Source: Ahaetulla prasina
Taxonomy: Eukaryota; Chordata; Lepidosauria; Squamata; Colubridae
DNA: 64,000 nt
NCBI RefSeq assembly: GCF_028640845.1
Contig: NC_080548.1
Coordinates: forward strand, 3,962,314 to 4,026,313
Direction: 5' to 3'
Positions 63,501 through 64,000 of this stretch are shown here, piece after piece (the stretch's first letter is position 1; each line of letters starts with the position of its first letter). A program made the position numbers and the translations under genes. Under the pieces are notes generated by a model. It saw only the letters and a list, made by a program, of their open reading frames with translations. It made no database searches and was not told where the DNA came from.

Positions 63501-64000
63501 ATGTCCGGCTACACACCGCCAGCGCCATTCGACCCAGCTAAGGAAAATGGGGTCATACATGGCTCGCTTGAGTGTTTCCTCGAGCAAGCGAACTCAAGGA
63601 GTTTCCAGACAACAGGAAAGCGAGCCTATTTCCTGAGCCACTGCGGTCCAGAGTTTTACACCGCAGAATCTCTGGCTGAGCCAACGCCCGGTACAGTCGG
63701 TGCCGTGGCAAACTCTACAGACTCTGCTGAAAGCCATTATGCACCGATGCCATCCAAGTATGTGCAGCGGTTTGATTCGGGCGCAGACAGCAGAGGCGAG
63801 TCCATCAGCGCATACATGGCGCCCTGAGGAAAGCCTCAAAACATTGTGAGTCGAGACTTGGAGGCATTGCTGGAGCAACTCATCCAGGGTCAGGGACATC
63901 CGTTTGCGGGCGGCTGCTGTCGAAAAGCAACCTAACGCTGGCAAACGCCTGGACGAAGCCAGGGCTCACGAGATGTCTACCCAAGCGGCGGAAACCCTAC
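63501..64000 (+). pseudogene. Gypsy-type retrotransposon gag, partial
   Basis: From ATG 63501: SGYTPPAPFDPAKE, LECFLEQANSRSF, KRAYFLSHCGPEFYTAESLA, YAPMPSKYVQRFDSG, GESISAYMA then a frame break. The next frame carries RDIRLRAAAVEKQ and DEARAHEMSTQAAET to the window end. These are the capsid-like blocks of metavirid (Ty3/Gypsy) gag known from sauropsid genomes. Frameshifts show decay. Lies just after an LTR and primer-binding-like site; pol, if present, is outside the window. Confidence 0.75.

Overview
The window looks like a repeat-saturated, AT-rich stretch of squamate reptile nuclear DNA, most probably from an advanced (colubroid) snake. Several things point there. A LINE at 31624 has an AATAG-type tail and a 3' end characteristic of snake CR1-L3/Snake1-type elements. 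BovB, L2, CR1, L1-type and R4-like LINEs lie together. tRNA-derived SINEs share a squamate-type central domain, and many short hAT elements begin CAGGGGTG. I recognise no host protein-coding exon, rRNA, tRNA or CRISPR array. All convincing reading frames belong to mobile elements, and nearly all of those are 5'-truncated, frameshifted or interrupted.

Layout. 1-11.8 kb: hAT elements with clear 8-bp target duplications, two SINEs, a TA-flanked DNA transposon carrying two later insertions, a BovB remnant split by a foldback block, an LTR, and a hAT transposase relic cut by a LINE. 11.8-14.7 kb: mostly low-repeat DNA with a candidate conserved regulatory element (13.83-14.19 kb). 15-21.7 kb: a zinc-finger-bearing hAT derivative and a pile-up in which an R4-like LINE was invaded by an L2 tail and a CR1/Jockey-group LINE. 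21.7-29 kb: sparse DNA, a solo LTR whose TATA box sits in a perfect hairpin, and two CR1 relics each holding a hAT with an intact 8-bp duplication. 29.2-31.3 kb: an internally deleted L1-type element with a 14-bp target duplication inside a DNA transposon. 31.6-43.7 kb: two Snake1/Rex1-like LINEs, a 1.5-kb hAT, L2 copies, and a CR1 split by another LINE. 44-52 kb: L1 and CR1 relics and a SINE split by CR1. 52.5-55.4 kb: a solo LTR split by a 2.6-kb L2. 55.6-58.6 kb: a foldback hAT with a 66-bp perfect palindrome, then a LINE interrupted by both a hAT and a TA-flanked element. 59.6-64 kb: a nearly full-length L2 (minus strand), then the 5' part of a Gypsy-type LTR retrotransposon running off the window.

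The main biological content is a stratigraphy: many insertions can be ordered relative to each other from target-site duplications read directly in the sequence. A few low-repeat islands rich in TAAT/ATTA motifs could be long-range enhancers; this is inference and needs cross-species alignment.
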